Assembly: GCA_024643365.1 (NCBI GenBank)
Contig: JAHENC010000003.1
Location: 105,930-169,929, forward strand
From: Crocinitomicaceae bacterium
GTDB taxonomy: Bacteria > Bacteroidota > Bacteroidia > Flavobacteriales_D > Crocinitomicaceae
Direction of reading: 5' to 3'
Length of the DNA stretch: 64,000 bases
Shown: one piece after another, positions 45,790 to 54,014 of the stretch
How the letters are laid out: each line of letters begins with the position of its first letter
How positions within the stretch are numbered: position 1 is the stretch's first letter
The notes under the pieces: model-generated
Seen by the model: only the letters and a program-made list of their open reading frames with translations
Databases searched by the model: none
Told to the model about the DNA's origin: nothing
Position numbers and translations under genes: made by a program

Positions 45790-45820
45790 TAATTTTGATC
45801 CGTATTAAAACACAAAAATA
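45790..45820. promoter_or_regulatory. Divergent promoter pair (fumC and the 52-aa gene)
   Basis: TAATTTTG at 45790-45797 on the plus strand, 30 bases before ATG 45828, and TATTTTTG on the minus strand at 45813-45820, 51 bases before the fumC ATG. The two boxes are interleaved within 31 bases, so polymerases would compete. Confidence 0.45.
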
Positions 45821-45827
45821 ATAGAAG

Positions 45828-45986
45828 ATGAGCACTTTCGGCATTGTATTGTTTCTTTTAATTGGTGGGATGGCATTTTGGATGCTTTTATTCTTATTAG
45901 GATTCATCCTTCCTTATTGGTTAACGCTTGGTTTGTTCGAGCAATTACGTCCGAAACGTATCTTCGAAGAGAAAGAAGAAAAATAA
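45828..45986 (+). CDS. Small membrane protein, 52 aa
   Basis: An open frame with start MSTFGIVLFLLIGG, a long hydrophobic region (about 5-36) that may form one or two helices, then the charged tail QLRPKRIFEEKEEK. The tail, a weak AGAAG ribosome site, a -7 box and a terminator right after the stop support a real gene. No family recognised. The hydrophobic/charged layout recalls short accessory subunits or regulators of membrane complexes, but that is conjecture. Confidence 0.6.
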   Translation: MSTFGIVLFLLIGGMAFWMLLFLLGFILPYWLTLGLFEQLRPKRIFEEKEEK

Positions 45987-46000
45987 TTTAACATACATTC

Positions 46001-46028
46001 AAAAAAAAGCGCCTTTAGGCGCTTTTTT
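46001..46028. terminator. Bidirectional terminator shared by the 52-aa gene and the bestrophin gene
   Basis: AAAAAAAGCGCC / GGCGCTTTTTTT stem with loop TTTA. A and T runs flank it on both sides, so it can work in both directions. The bestrophin stop codon and last codons lie inside the hairpin. Confidence 0.85.
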
Positions 46029-46896
46029 TGTTTTGAAGAAGTTCTATTGTATTTCGTTGAATCGTTTCGCTGAGTGCGTCTGTTGGTAGATCATTTTCAT
46101 CTTTTCCAAATGGATCTTCAATTTCCTCGGCCAACACCTCCATGCTTACAAGTGCATAGAAAACAAACGTAGAGATAAAAGCAGAATAATACCCAAATAA
46201 CTCCACAAATGCCAGCGGCATTGTAATGACGTAGATGAAGATGAATTTTTTAATAAATAAACTATATGAAAATGGAATGGGTGTGTTTTTAATGCGTTCA
46301 CATGCTCCAAGGCTGTCCACTAATCTATCTAGGTTTTGATTAAGCATACTTAATTCAATGCTATCCATTGCACCGCGTTCTCTCAAGACTTGTAGTTTTT
46401 CCCGTAAAGTAAAAATGACCCAAAGTGCTTGATGTGATGATTTTTCAAACGATTGAAAATCCACCGGATTCAGAAAACCAGGAGCAACTAAACGTTCACC
46501 TCTTAAATGTTCTTTCGCACAAACAGGAAAAAGAGGATAGTGGTATTCAAAATAATCTCTTTCTTCTGAAGTTAAATCCAACACGGACAATTTGGAAATA
46601 AAATTGCGTGAATCGTTGACCATCGCCCCCCACATTTTTCTTCCTTCCCACCATCTATCATAAGCGGTATTTGTTCGAAATACGAGCAAAAGGGAAATAA
46701 CAAATCCAAGTAATGAATAGACCGTAGTCAGATTTTTTAAATACGTCGCGTTTGGAAAGAAATGAATTTCTAAAAATGTAATTAGAGCAGTTAATAGTCC
46801 AATATATATGAGCTCTTTCCATAGAATTGTAACTGTATCACTTTTGTGAAACGAGAAAATAAAGGAAAGCCAATTTTTTGGATTGTAGTTAATCAT
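46015..46896 (-). CDS. Bestrophin family anion channel
   Basis: 293 aa, RFP-TM/bestrophin-like. FRTNTAYDRWWEGRKMWGAMVNDSRN near residue 72-97 is the family signature; helices lie at about 27-48, 54-72, 205-225 and 230-250, and FGKDENDLPTDAL is in the C-terminal region. Bacterial relatives form pentameric channels. Its final codons are part of a terminator. The gene is divergent from tryptophan dioxygenase. Confidence 0.87.
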   Translation of the reverse strand: MINYNPKNWLSFIFSFHKSDTVTILWKELIYIGLLTALITFLEIHFFPNATYLKNLTTVYSLLGFVISLLLVFRTNTAYDRWWEGRKMWGAMVNDSRNFISKLSVLDLTSEERDYFEYHYPLFPVCAKEHLRGERLVAPGFLNPVDFQSFEKSSHQALWVIFTLREKLQVLRERGAMDSIELSMLNQNLDRLVDSLGACERIKNTPIPFSYSLFIKKFIFIYVITMPLAFVELFGYYSAFISTFVFYALVSMEVLAEEIEDPFGKDENDLPTDALSETIQRNTIELLQNKKSA

Positions 46897-46913
46897 AGTA
46901 ATTCATTAGAGCG

Positions 46914-46921
46914 CAAAGCTA
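46914..46921 (-). promoter_or_regulatory. -7 box TAGCTTTG of the bestrophin gene
   Basis: Perfect TAnnTTTG on the minus strand, 17 bases before ATG 46896. Confidence 0.5.
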
Positions 46922-46949
46922 AAAAGAAAGTGGTTAAAGAAAAAAAATG

Positions 46950-46957
46950 TAATTTCG
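46950..46957 (+). promoter_or_regulatory. -7-like box TAATTTCG of tryptophan dioxygenase
   Basis: One mismatch to TAnnTTTG, 20 bases before ATG 46978. It supports that start over an ATG inside the bestrophin gene. Confidence 0.4.
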
Positions 46958-46977
46958 AAAATCAAATTTATTCGCAT

Positions 46978-47922
46978 ATGGAAATTACAAAAGAATTATT
47001 AGAAAAGCTCAATCAAAAATATGCGGCATTAGGTGAAAATGTATCGTCTTACCTTGAAGGACTTCTTCACACGGATGTAACAACTTATTGGGATTATATT
47101 CAGTTAGACACGCTTCTTACTTTACAAAAACCAAAAACCAATTTTCCTGATGAGACCATATTCATCATGTATCATCAAATTACTGAATTGTATTTTAAGT
47201 TAGCCCTTCGAGAATTTGAGCAAATTGGTGAAAAGAAAGAGTTGACAAAAGCGTTTTTTGTATCACGCGTAACTCGCATTAACCGCTATTTTGATGCGCT
47301 CATAAAAAGCTTTGAAATTATGATTGAAGGGATGGATCGGGAAGAGTTTTTACAATTCCGCATGGCCTTACTTCCCGCAAGTGGTTTTCAATCTGCTCAA
47401 TACAGACAAATAGAAATTTATAGTACTGATTTCATTCAGTTAGTTGCTAAAGATCGACGCGCACAATTTACCATGTCCTCTGAAATTGTGGAAATGTTTG
47501 AGCATATTTATTGGAAAGAGGGAGCAACGGAAGCGGCAACTGGAAAAAAAACATTGACATTAATCCAATTCGAGGAAAAATACCGTTCCGCATTTATTGC
47601 ACAAGGTGAACAATGCAGAACGACAAACTTATGGCAATCCTACTTAAGGTTAAGTTCGGAGGATCAAGAAGATGAAGAAGTAAAAAATGTTTTGAGAGAA
47701 AACGACACCAATGTGAATGTGAATTGGCCTTTAGCTCATTACAAATCTGCCGTAAGGTATTTAGCACGTGACGCTAGTGATATTGCCGCTACTGGCGGAA
47801 CGAATTGGCAGAAGTATTTACCTCCACGTTTTCAAAAGAGAATTTTTTACCCAAGTTTATGGACGACAGAACAACACGAAAACTGGGGGAAATCTTGGGT
47901 GGAAGCTTCTTTGAATAAGTAA
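46978..47922 (+). CDS. Tryptophan 2,3-dioxygenase
   Basis: Heme enzyme that opens the indole ring of L-tryptophan to N-formylkynurenine, 314 aa. IMYHQITELYFKLALRE carries the distal His66; FRMALLPASGFQSAQYR near 127-143 is the substrate-site block; the proximal heme ligand is probably His254 (LAHYKSAVRYL), followed by TGGTNW. The start is ATG 46978 (MEITKELL); a longer frame would overlap bestrophin. No formamidase, kynureninase or kynurenine hydroxylase genes adjoin it. Confidence 0.92.
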   Translation: MEITKELLEKLNQKYAALGENVSSYLEGLLHTDVTTYWDYIQLDTLLTLQKPKTNFPDETIFIMYHQITELYFKLALREFEQIGEKKELTKAFFVSRVTRINRYFDALIKSFEIMIEGMDREEFLQFRMALLPASGFQSAQYRQIEIYSTDFIQLVAKDRRAQFTMSSEIVEMFEHIYWKEGATEAATGKKTLTLIQFEEKYRSAFIAQGEQCRTTNLWQSYLRLSSEDQEDEEVKNVLRENDTNVNVNWPLAHYKSAVRYLARDASDIAATGGTNWQKYLPPRFQKRIFYPSLWTTEQHENWGKSWVEASLNK

Positions 47923-47925
47923 GCC

Positions 47926-49644
47926 TCAATTTACAACAGTTTTCAAGTATATCTTAGAGAAATCGATGATTCCCGAAGGATTCATTTCAAATCCCCGCAC
48001 GCGCAAATTGATTAAAACAAAGAAGTCTTCGGAAAATATGGGTAGAATGGCATTTTCGTTCGTGATGATTTCTTCACATGCTTGCTGATAGCGGATTTTC
48101 TTCGATAAGTCTGTGGTTAAAATGGAATTCAAATACAAACGATTATAACGAACATTGTAGAAGTTGTTTCCAAATGTGTTTTTTCCGGCTCCTTGAAAAA
48201 ATAAACGCAGATAGGATTCTGCATCGGGATAATCACCAACCCATCCTGCTTTCCATATTTGTGCTTTTCCGTTTTTAATTTGCTTATCGCGCTCTTTCGT
48301 ACTTACGTATTCTATTTGAATTGGAATGCCTAGTTCAGATCTTAATTGTCTACAAACTTCCTTGCACCAAAGGTCTGCATTACTTCCTTTTTGAGCATTC
48401 ACCAAAAATGAAATTGGCGGAAAAGGATGATTCTCATCATAGTCAGCTTCTTTCAAATACGCCCTAGCTAGTTTTAAATCTTGTTCAGTAATCCCAAGGT
48501 TTGGATTGGAATAGTATGCACAAGAAGGAATGAATCCACGGTTAATCGCTTGTCCATCACCACTTAAAATATCGTTGCAAATATGGTTTTTATCTAAGGC
48601 AAATTGGAACGCTTTGCGCACTTGTGGATTATCGAAAGGCTTGGATTTTAGGTTCCAAGCTAGGTAATGCATTTTTGATGCTTTTTGAATATGTACTCTA
48701 TGGAGTAGGTTTTTCCCCTTTTTTGCGTCTGTCAAGGTGCCAAATACTTCTTCCAACTCATTTGCAGGCAAGTCAAATAACAGGTCAACTTTTTCTTTGG
48801 AAAAAAGAGGATATTCTTGGGTTAATTTTGTGTTGGTCAATACGTGAACTTCATCTAAATAAGGTAATTGGTTGCCAAATTTATCGTGCATCCAATAGTC
48901 TTTGTTTTTTACTAATTCAATTTCAGAGGAAGAGTTTGACTGGAGATAAAATGGACCAGATCCCACAGGGTGATCACGTAATTCTTTACCATAATAAACC
49001 CAAGAACTTTTTGATAAAATCCCTAAACTTGGGTGAGTTAAAAGTTGTTTGAAGTTATTGTAGGGTTGCGTCAAGTGTATTTCTAACTCATAATCATTGA
49101 CAATTCGTATTCCAGAAACGATGGATTTTTCTGGAAGTAATCCTTCCTTGAAAAACGATTCAGAACCCTGAATCTTTCCCATTAATAGGGAGCCTGATTG
49201 ATTAAGGGGATTATTTGAGCAAGCAAAACTGAATGTGAAAGCAACATCCTCTGCTGTTAATTCGCGAGAGGAACTTGTCGTAAAACAATCATCCTCATGG
49301 AAAAGCACACCTTGCTTGAGTTTGATCTTAACTAGTTTCCCGTTATTACTGATACGGATATCTTTCGCTAAATAATTTTGAATGGTTCCCTTTGAGTCTG
49401 ATTGTTTTACAAGTGGATCAAATAATTGACTGATAATTCTTAATTCGGAGAGCGAGTTTGTTTCCAGCGGAAACAAACTAATTAATGACTCTGGAAGCGA
49501 ATAAGAAAACACCCCACCGTAAAAGCGATCTCCTTTTGCTGGGGAGTTCGAATCATTTCCTCCATAAATAAATATCGTTAGGAAGACAATTACAATCGCT
49601 GCAAATACAAGTGGAATTTTAGCGCGTTCAATGGTTCGTTTCAT
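47926..49644 (-). CDS. ABC transporter substrate-binding protein, family 5 (OppA/DppA-like)
   Basis: 572 aa with an uncleaved-looking N-terminal helix (IPLVFAAIVIVFLTIFIYGG, 10-29) and the SBP_bac_5 layout: SQLFDPLVKQ near 73, DVAFTFSFA, HPVGSGPFYLQ, KAFQFALDKNHICNDILSGDGQ and WKAGWVGDYPDAESYL. It binds peptides or nickel-type ligands in other bacteria. No permease or ATPase genes adjoin. It follows the T9SS type B gene by 38 bases on the same strand and converges with tryptophan dioxygenase. Confidence 0.85.
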   Translation of the reverse strand: MKRTIERAKIPLVFAAIVIVFLTIFIYGGNDSNSPAKGDRFYGGVFSYSLPESLISLFPLETNSLSELRIISQLFDPLVKQSDSKGTIQNYLAKDIRISNNGKLVKIKLKQGVLFHEDDCFTTSSSRELTAEDVAFTFSFACSNNPLNQSGSLLMGKIQGSESFFKEGLLPEKSIVSGIRIVNDYELEIHLTQPYNNFKQLLTHPSLGILSKSSWVYYGKELRDHPVGSGPFYLQSNSSSEIELVKNKDYWMHDKFGNQLPYLDEVHVLTNTKLTQEYPLFSKEKVDLLFDLPANELEEVFGTLTDAKKGKNLLHRVHIQKASKMHYLAWNLKSKPFDNPQVRKAFQFALDKNHICNDILSGDGQAINRGFIPSCAYYSNPNLGITEQDLKLARAYLKEADYDENHPFPPISFLVNAQKGSNADLWCKEVCRQLRSELGIPIQIEYVSTKERDKQIKNGKAQIWKAGWVGDYPDAESYLRLFFQGAGKNTFGNNFYNVRYNRLYLNSILTTDLSKKIRYQQACEEIITNENAILPIFSEDFFVLINLRVRGFEMNPSGIIDFSKIYLKTVVN

Positions 49645-49682
49645 TATCTACGTTTACATCCCAATGAGGATAAACTTACTGC

Positions 49683-52034
49683 TTATTCGGCAACAAGGTG
49701 TAAAAACCCATGTCCTGTAACTTCTTGTCCTGAAATGTTGTAGCCAGTATACTTATAGAAATAGACCCCTTCGTTTGCAATGACCCCGTTGATTTTTCCA
49801 TCCCAAGTTGGATTATTATTCACTAAGTCGTCGCTGCTTTTTTCAAATATCACATTTCCCCAACGGTTAACTATGGTAAGTTCTAATTTCACTACATTTT
49901 GTGATTTTAAAAAGTAGGTGTCATTGTTACCATCAATTCCAGGAGTAAATACATTTGGTGCTTCTACAACAGGAATTGGATAAAAACAACTTCCATCATC
50001 AACAATTGCAGATGCATCGTAGTTCAAAGCATTTGGATCGGTACAACCTGTTTGGTAAATACATGATCCATTATCCACGTTTGCATTCGCATTGTAGTTC
50101 AAAGCAACCGGATCCATACAACCGCAAACATCCACTTGGATGAGGTAGTATGCCGTGTCTGAACATTGTGCGCTTTGGAAAGCAACGAGTCTAACCGTGT
50201 ACATTCCATAAGGGCCTGTATATGTATGTGTTACGTTGTTTTGATTCGCGCTTGTTGCTGTTTGTGCATCACCGAAATCCCAAGAATAGTTGTTTGCATT
50301 CAAACTGTTGTTTTGGAAAACGACATCGAATGGAGCGCAGCCTTGAATAGGTGTCCCGGTAAATTCAGCATCCGGTGCATTTTGAATTCCAACAAAAGCA
50401 CTATCGGAGATTGAACACACGTTATCTTCTACAGTAATGTAATACCAACCCGATGGAATGTTTTGCCAAACGGATGCATCAATAAATCCATTTGGACCTG
50501 GACCTGTCCAAGTATATGTTGGAACACCATTTAATCCACTCGCCATCACAGAAACAAATCCCGTTGGCTGACACGTTGCTAATCCAGTAAAAATCGTGTC
50601 AATCGCTATGGTTTGATTCAAGATTAGACTGACTGTATCTGTTTGTGAAAAGTTACAGTTGTCTGTAGCGGTCACTAAATATTGAATGGTACCATTTTGA
50701 CTTATCGAACCGATAATGGTATCATTCGTGCTTATTGGTACACCGGATATATTTGTCCACTCATATTGGTATGGAGCATATCCACCGAATGCAGATGCAC
50801 TGAGTGGAACACTATCATTTGCACAGAAAATGGTTAAATCGGTTTCCGCGATATTGATAATAGGACCTTCGCCAATGTAGATAGTTCCGGAAGAAATAAT
50901 CGTATCACCACATGGATTTATAATTTCTACAGAAATCACTACAGATTCAAATCCTTCTGAAACGTTATCTTGAATCGGCGTGAGGTTAATGATCACCGTA
51001 TCTTCTCCAGGTAAAAACGTAATTGGATTGATTAAGTTGTTGTAATCAACTCCTTCTTGTGCAACTCCACCAATTGTATAGTTAATGATTAATGTGTCAT
51101 TTGTTTGTCCTGCAGGACGCGTAAAAATGAAATCAGCAAAGGTACATCCCTCGATAATCGTTGTATCTCCAGAAACGGTTGCAACGGCCACGTCTACTGC
51201 TGCTGAACTGAAACTTCCTGCTTCTAAGAATACACCTGAATCATAAGACTGATCACCAACATTCGAAATAGCCAGTTTTATGTGATAAAGTTGGTTACAT
51301 TGAACGGCAGCGGCGGCAGTTAATTTCACTGTAGTACCGTCATATTGAATTGCATCTCCATAAGTTAATGTCGATGCATTCTCATTGAATACATAATAAT
51401 TGGTATTGGAAGCATCACCTACATTATTGATGGTTACAGGTGTACCACCCGGAATCGTCGCAATGTTAACCCCTCCATTTGGATAACCCGCTTGGACATA
51501 AGTACCAGTAATTCCGGGTCCCCAAAGAAATAACCCGAAGGCATCATTAAAGGTGGATGGCGAAAATTCGGGATATTCGTCTGATCCGAACATGTAATTA
51601 AATATAACAGAATCTCCTTGAGGAATAAAATCGAATTCTAATACTACTCCATTTGTTACACTACCAGCAGCAATATCATTTAAGTGTGGATCCGATGTCA
51701 CCATAGGTGTTGGCGGATTATTATTCGTAAAGGAACTTTGAGCATTTGGTCCAATGGCACCTATCGCATTTCCAGTCGTCAATATTAATCCACTATCAAT
51801 CGGGAATGCTGGATTTGTACTTGTAAAGAACCCAACATTTCCTTGGGGAACATTTGCCAATAGGGGATTTCCATTGATCGTAACATTTAATGCGGTCACA
51901 CCAAATCCAAGTAACACATTGTCAACAAGTTGTTGAGGTGTCTGTACGGTTGATACGGTAATTGGTTGAGCGAAAGAAAGGGTGTTTACTAATGTAAATA
52001 CTCCTAAAAAAATTGCGCGTAAAGAGTTCATCAT
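49683..52034 (-). CDS. T9SS type B surface protein: choice-of-anchor L, Calx-beta-like, PKD
   Basis: 783 aa. Signal peptide ending SFAQP; choice-of-anchor L domain (about 28-275; NVLLGFGVTALNVTING, FNYMFGSDEYPEFSPS); Calx-beta-like module (about 280-385; EGVDYNNLINPITFLPGEDT); a bacterial Ig-like stretch; PKD (about 555-632; YSWDFGD); two GCMDP/GCTDP...DGSC modules (about 638-690); and a gliding-motility-type C-terminal domain (APNVFTPGIDGNND...NRWGNVIFE). Such proteins are exported by type IX secretion and often attached to the surface. Role as adhesin is inferred. Start ATG 52034 or 52031. Confidence 0.9.
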   Translation of the reverse strand: MMNSLRAIFLGVFTLVNTLSFAQPITVSTVQTPQQLVDNVLLGFGVTALNVTINGNPLLANVPQGNVGFFTSTNPAFPIDSGLILTTGNAIGAIGPNAQSSFTNNNPPTPMVTSDPHLNDIAAGSVTNGVVLEFDFIPQGDSVIFNYMFGSDEYPEFSPSTFNDAFGLFLWGPGITGTYVQAGYPNGGVNIATIPGGTPVTINNVGDASNTNYYVFNENASTLTYGDAIQYDGTTVKLTAAAAVQCNQLYHIKLAISNVGDQSYDSGVFLEAGSFSSAAVDVAVATVSGDTTIIEGCTFADFIFTRPAGQTNDTLIINYTIGGVAQEGVDYNNLINPITFLPGEDTVIINLTPIQDNVSEGFESVVISVEIINPCGDTIISSGTIYIGEGPIINIAETDLTIFCANDSVPLSASAFGGYAPYQYEWTNISGVPISTNDTIIGSISQNGTIQYLVTATDNCNFSQTDTVSLILNQTIAIDTIFTGLATCQPTGFVSVMASGLNGVPTYTWTGPGPNGFIDASVWQNIPSGWYYITVEDNVCSISDSAFVGIQNAPDAEFTGTPIQGCAPFDVVFQNNSLNANNYSWDFGDAQTATSANQNNVTHTYTGPYGMYTVRLVAFQSAQCSDTAYYLIQVDVCGCMDPVALNYNANANVDNGSCIYQTGCTDPNALNYDASAIVDDGSCFYPIPVVEAPNVFTPGIDGNNDTYFLKSQNVVKLELTIVNRWGNVIFEKSSDDLVNNNPTWDGKINGVIANEGVYFYKYTGYNISGQEVTGHGFLHLVAE

Positions 52035-52085
52035 AATCTATTGAATTGACACTAAGACCATTTGTTTATAATAATGGTTGCATCA

Positions 52086-52093
52086 CAAAATTA
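52086..52093 (-). promoter_or_regulatory. -7 box TAATTTTG of the T9SS type B gene
   Basis: Perfect TAnnTTTG on the minus strand, 51 bases before ATG 52034, so a longer leader than usual for this window. Confidence 0.45.
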
Positions 52094-52131
52094 ATATAAT
52101 GTTTGAATAACTAAAAATCAATGAATTTTCG

Positions 52132-52139
52132 CAACTTTG
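52132..52139 (+). promoter_or_regulatory. -7-like box CAACTTTG of the M20 peptidase
   Basis: One mismatch to TAnnTTTG, 17 bases before ATG 52157, which favours that start over the in-frame ATG at 52121. Confidence 0.35.
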
Positions 52140-52156
52140 AGTCTCAAAAAAATGGC

Positions 52157-53557
52157 ATGAAAAACACACAAGATTACATACAGGGAAATAAAGAAAAATT
52201 CCTTAAAGAATTAATGGAATTATTGCGTATTCCATCAATTTCGGCAGACCCTTTTTACACGAAAGACGTGGCACATTGTGCTGAGGAATTGGCAAAACAC
52301 ATGAGTGAAATTGGTTTAGACGCTGTAGAAATTTGCCCAACGAACGGACACCCAATTGTTTACGCTGAAAAAATCATTGATTCCACATTGCCAACTGTTT
52401 TGGTTTATGGCCACTATGATGTTCAACCAGCAGATCCAATCGAATTATGGACATCTCCACCATTTGAACCTGTAATTAAAGAAACACCGATTCATCCTAT
52501 GGGAGCTATTTTTGCGCGTGGTGCTTGTGACGACAAAGGACAAATGTTTATGCATGTAAAGGCATTTGAAGCGATGATAGCGACAAATGAACTTCCGTGT
52601 AACGTGAAATTTATGATTGAAGGTGAGGAAGAAGTAGGTAGTCCGAATTTGGCAATTTATGTCAAAGAAAATAAAGCAAAACTAGCGGCAGACATCATTT
52701 TGGTTTCCGATACAGGAATGCTGGCAAATGATGTGCCATCGATTACAACTGGACTACGCGGATTGAGTTATGTAGAAGTGGAGGTCGTTGGTCCAAATCG
52801 AGATTTACATTCTGGACTATACGGTGGTTGTGTGGCGAATCCCATCAATATTTTAACAGAAATGATTGCCTCTTTGCACGATGAAAATGGAAGAATTACC
52901 ATTCCTGGTTTTTATGATACAGTAGAGGAATTATCTATTGAGGAACGCAGTGAGATGGCGAAAGCACCATTTTCTAACGAGGCTTATTGCAAAGCGTTGA
53001 ATATTGAAGAGACACATGGTGAAGCGACATACTCTACAATGGAACGAGGGTCTATACGTCCGACATTGGATGTAAACGGAATTTGGGGTGGATATATAGG
53101 AGAAGGCGCAAAAACAGTCATCGCATCGAAAGCACAAGCAAAAATTTCCATGCGCTTGGTTCCTCATCAAACATCAGAGGAAATCACAGAATTATTCGTG
53201 AAACACTTCGAGTCAATAGCACCAAAAAGCGTACGTGTGAAAGTACACCCACATCATGGTGGAGAGCCAGTTGTGACACCGACGGATTCGATTGCTTACA
53301 AAGCAGCTAGTTTATCTTACGAAACGACATTTGGCAAAAAACCGATTCCAGTGAGAAGTGGAGGAAGTATTCCAATCATTGCGATGTTTGAACAAGAACT
53401 AGGATTGAAAACCATGATGATGGGATTTGGTCTTGATAGCGATGCAATTCACTCGCCGAATGAACATTTTGGATTGTTTAATTACTATCGTGGAATAGAA
53501 ACAATTCCATATTTCTTTGCAAACTATACTAAATTGAAGTTGAATGAAAACGCTTAG
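52157..53557 (+). CDS. M20 family dipeptidase/metallopeptidase
   Basis: Cytosolic zinc peptidase, 466 aa. VLVYGHYDVQPADP (metal His and Asp), ARGACDDKGQ, the catalytic EGEEEVGSPNL and VVGPNRDLHSGLYGG of the dimerisation/lid domain are present; IHSPNEHF near the C-terminus supplies another ligand. The profile fits carnosinase/PepV-like dipeptidases (M20 CPG2 group). It overlaps the LEA14-like lipoprotein by 14 bases, and that gene overlaps polA, so the three are probably one operon. Confidence 0.92.
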   Translation: MKNTQDYIQGNKEKFLKELMELLRIPSISADPFYTKDVAHCAEELAKHMSEIGLDAVEICPTNGHPIVYAEKIIDSTLPTVLVYGHYDVQPADPIELWTSPPFEPVIKETPIHPMGAIFARGACDDKGQMFMHVKAFEAMIATNELPCNVKFMIEGEEEVGSPNLAIYVKENKAKLAADIILVSDTGMLANDVPSITTGLRGLSYVEVEVVGPNRDLHSGLYGGCVANPINILTEMIASLHDENGRITIPGFYDTVEELSIEERSEMAKAPFSNEAYCKALNIEETHGEATYSTMERGSIRPTLDVNGIWGGYIGEGAKTVIASKAQAKISMRLVPHQTSEEITELFVKHFESIAPKSVRVKVHPHHGGEPVVTPTDSIAYKAASLSYETTFGKKPIPVRSGGSIPIIAMFEQELGLKTMMMGFGLDSDAIHSPNEHFGLFNYYRGIETIPYFFANYTKLKLNENA

Positions 53558-54014
53558 TTTTCTATTTCTTCTTCTGCTCGTGACTTCATGTGCTTCGTTT
53601 GAAGACCCGATTGAATTCATCAGCTATGACGGTTCAAATTTGGAAAAGCTAAACATGGATGAAGCGGCTTTTCGTGTTCAAAGTACGATTCATAATAATA
53701 CATGGCTACCCATTAAAATCAAACCGTCTACATTGGAAGTGTACGTAGATGGTAAAAAATGGGGGGACCTATATTTGGATGAAAAAATTCGTTTAAAGTC
53801 AAAAAAGGACAACGAATTGAATACGATGTCTCACCTCACATTTGAAGATGGAATCATGACCAAGTTAATGGTCTACCGTTTTAAAGAAAGTGCACAACTC
53901 CAACTGAAGGGAAAAGTCAAAACAGGACTTTTGTTTATCCCCATTAAAATACCGGTGAATTACACAAAAACGATTTCACCAAAAAACCTCAATCTTAATC
54001 TAGACAAACCATAA
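53544..54014 (+). CDS. LEA14-like (WHy domain) lipoprotein
   Basis: 156 aa, lipobox LLLVTSC (Cys16). The mature part has the late-embryogenesis-type LEA_2 pattern: AAFRVQSTIHNNTWLPIKIK followed by TLEVYVDGKKWGD and a closing KIPVNYTKTI. Such proteins are periplasmic or outer-membrane facing with unknown binding partners. It starts inside the peptidase gene and its stop overlaps polA (TAATG). Confidence 0.78.
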   Translation: MKTLSFLFLLLLVTSCASFEDPIEFISYDGSNLEKLNMDEAAFRVQSTIHNNTWLPIKIKPSTLEVYVDGKKWGDLYLDEKIRLKSKKDNELNTMSHLTFEDGIMTKLMVYRFKESAQLQLKGKVKTGLLFIPIKIPVNYTKTISPKNLNLNLDKP

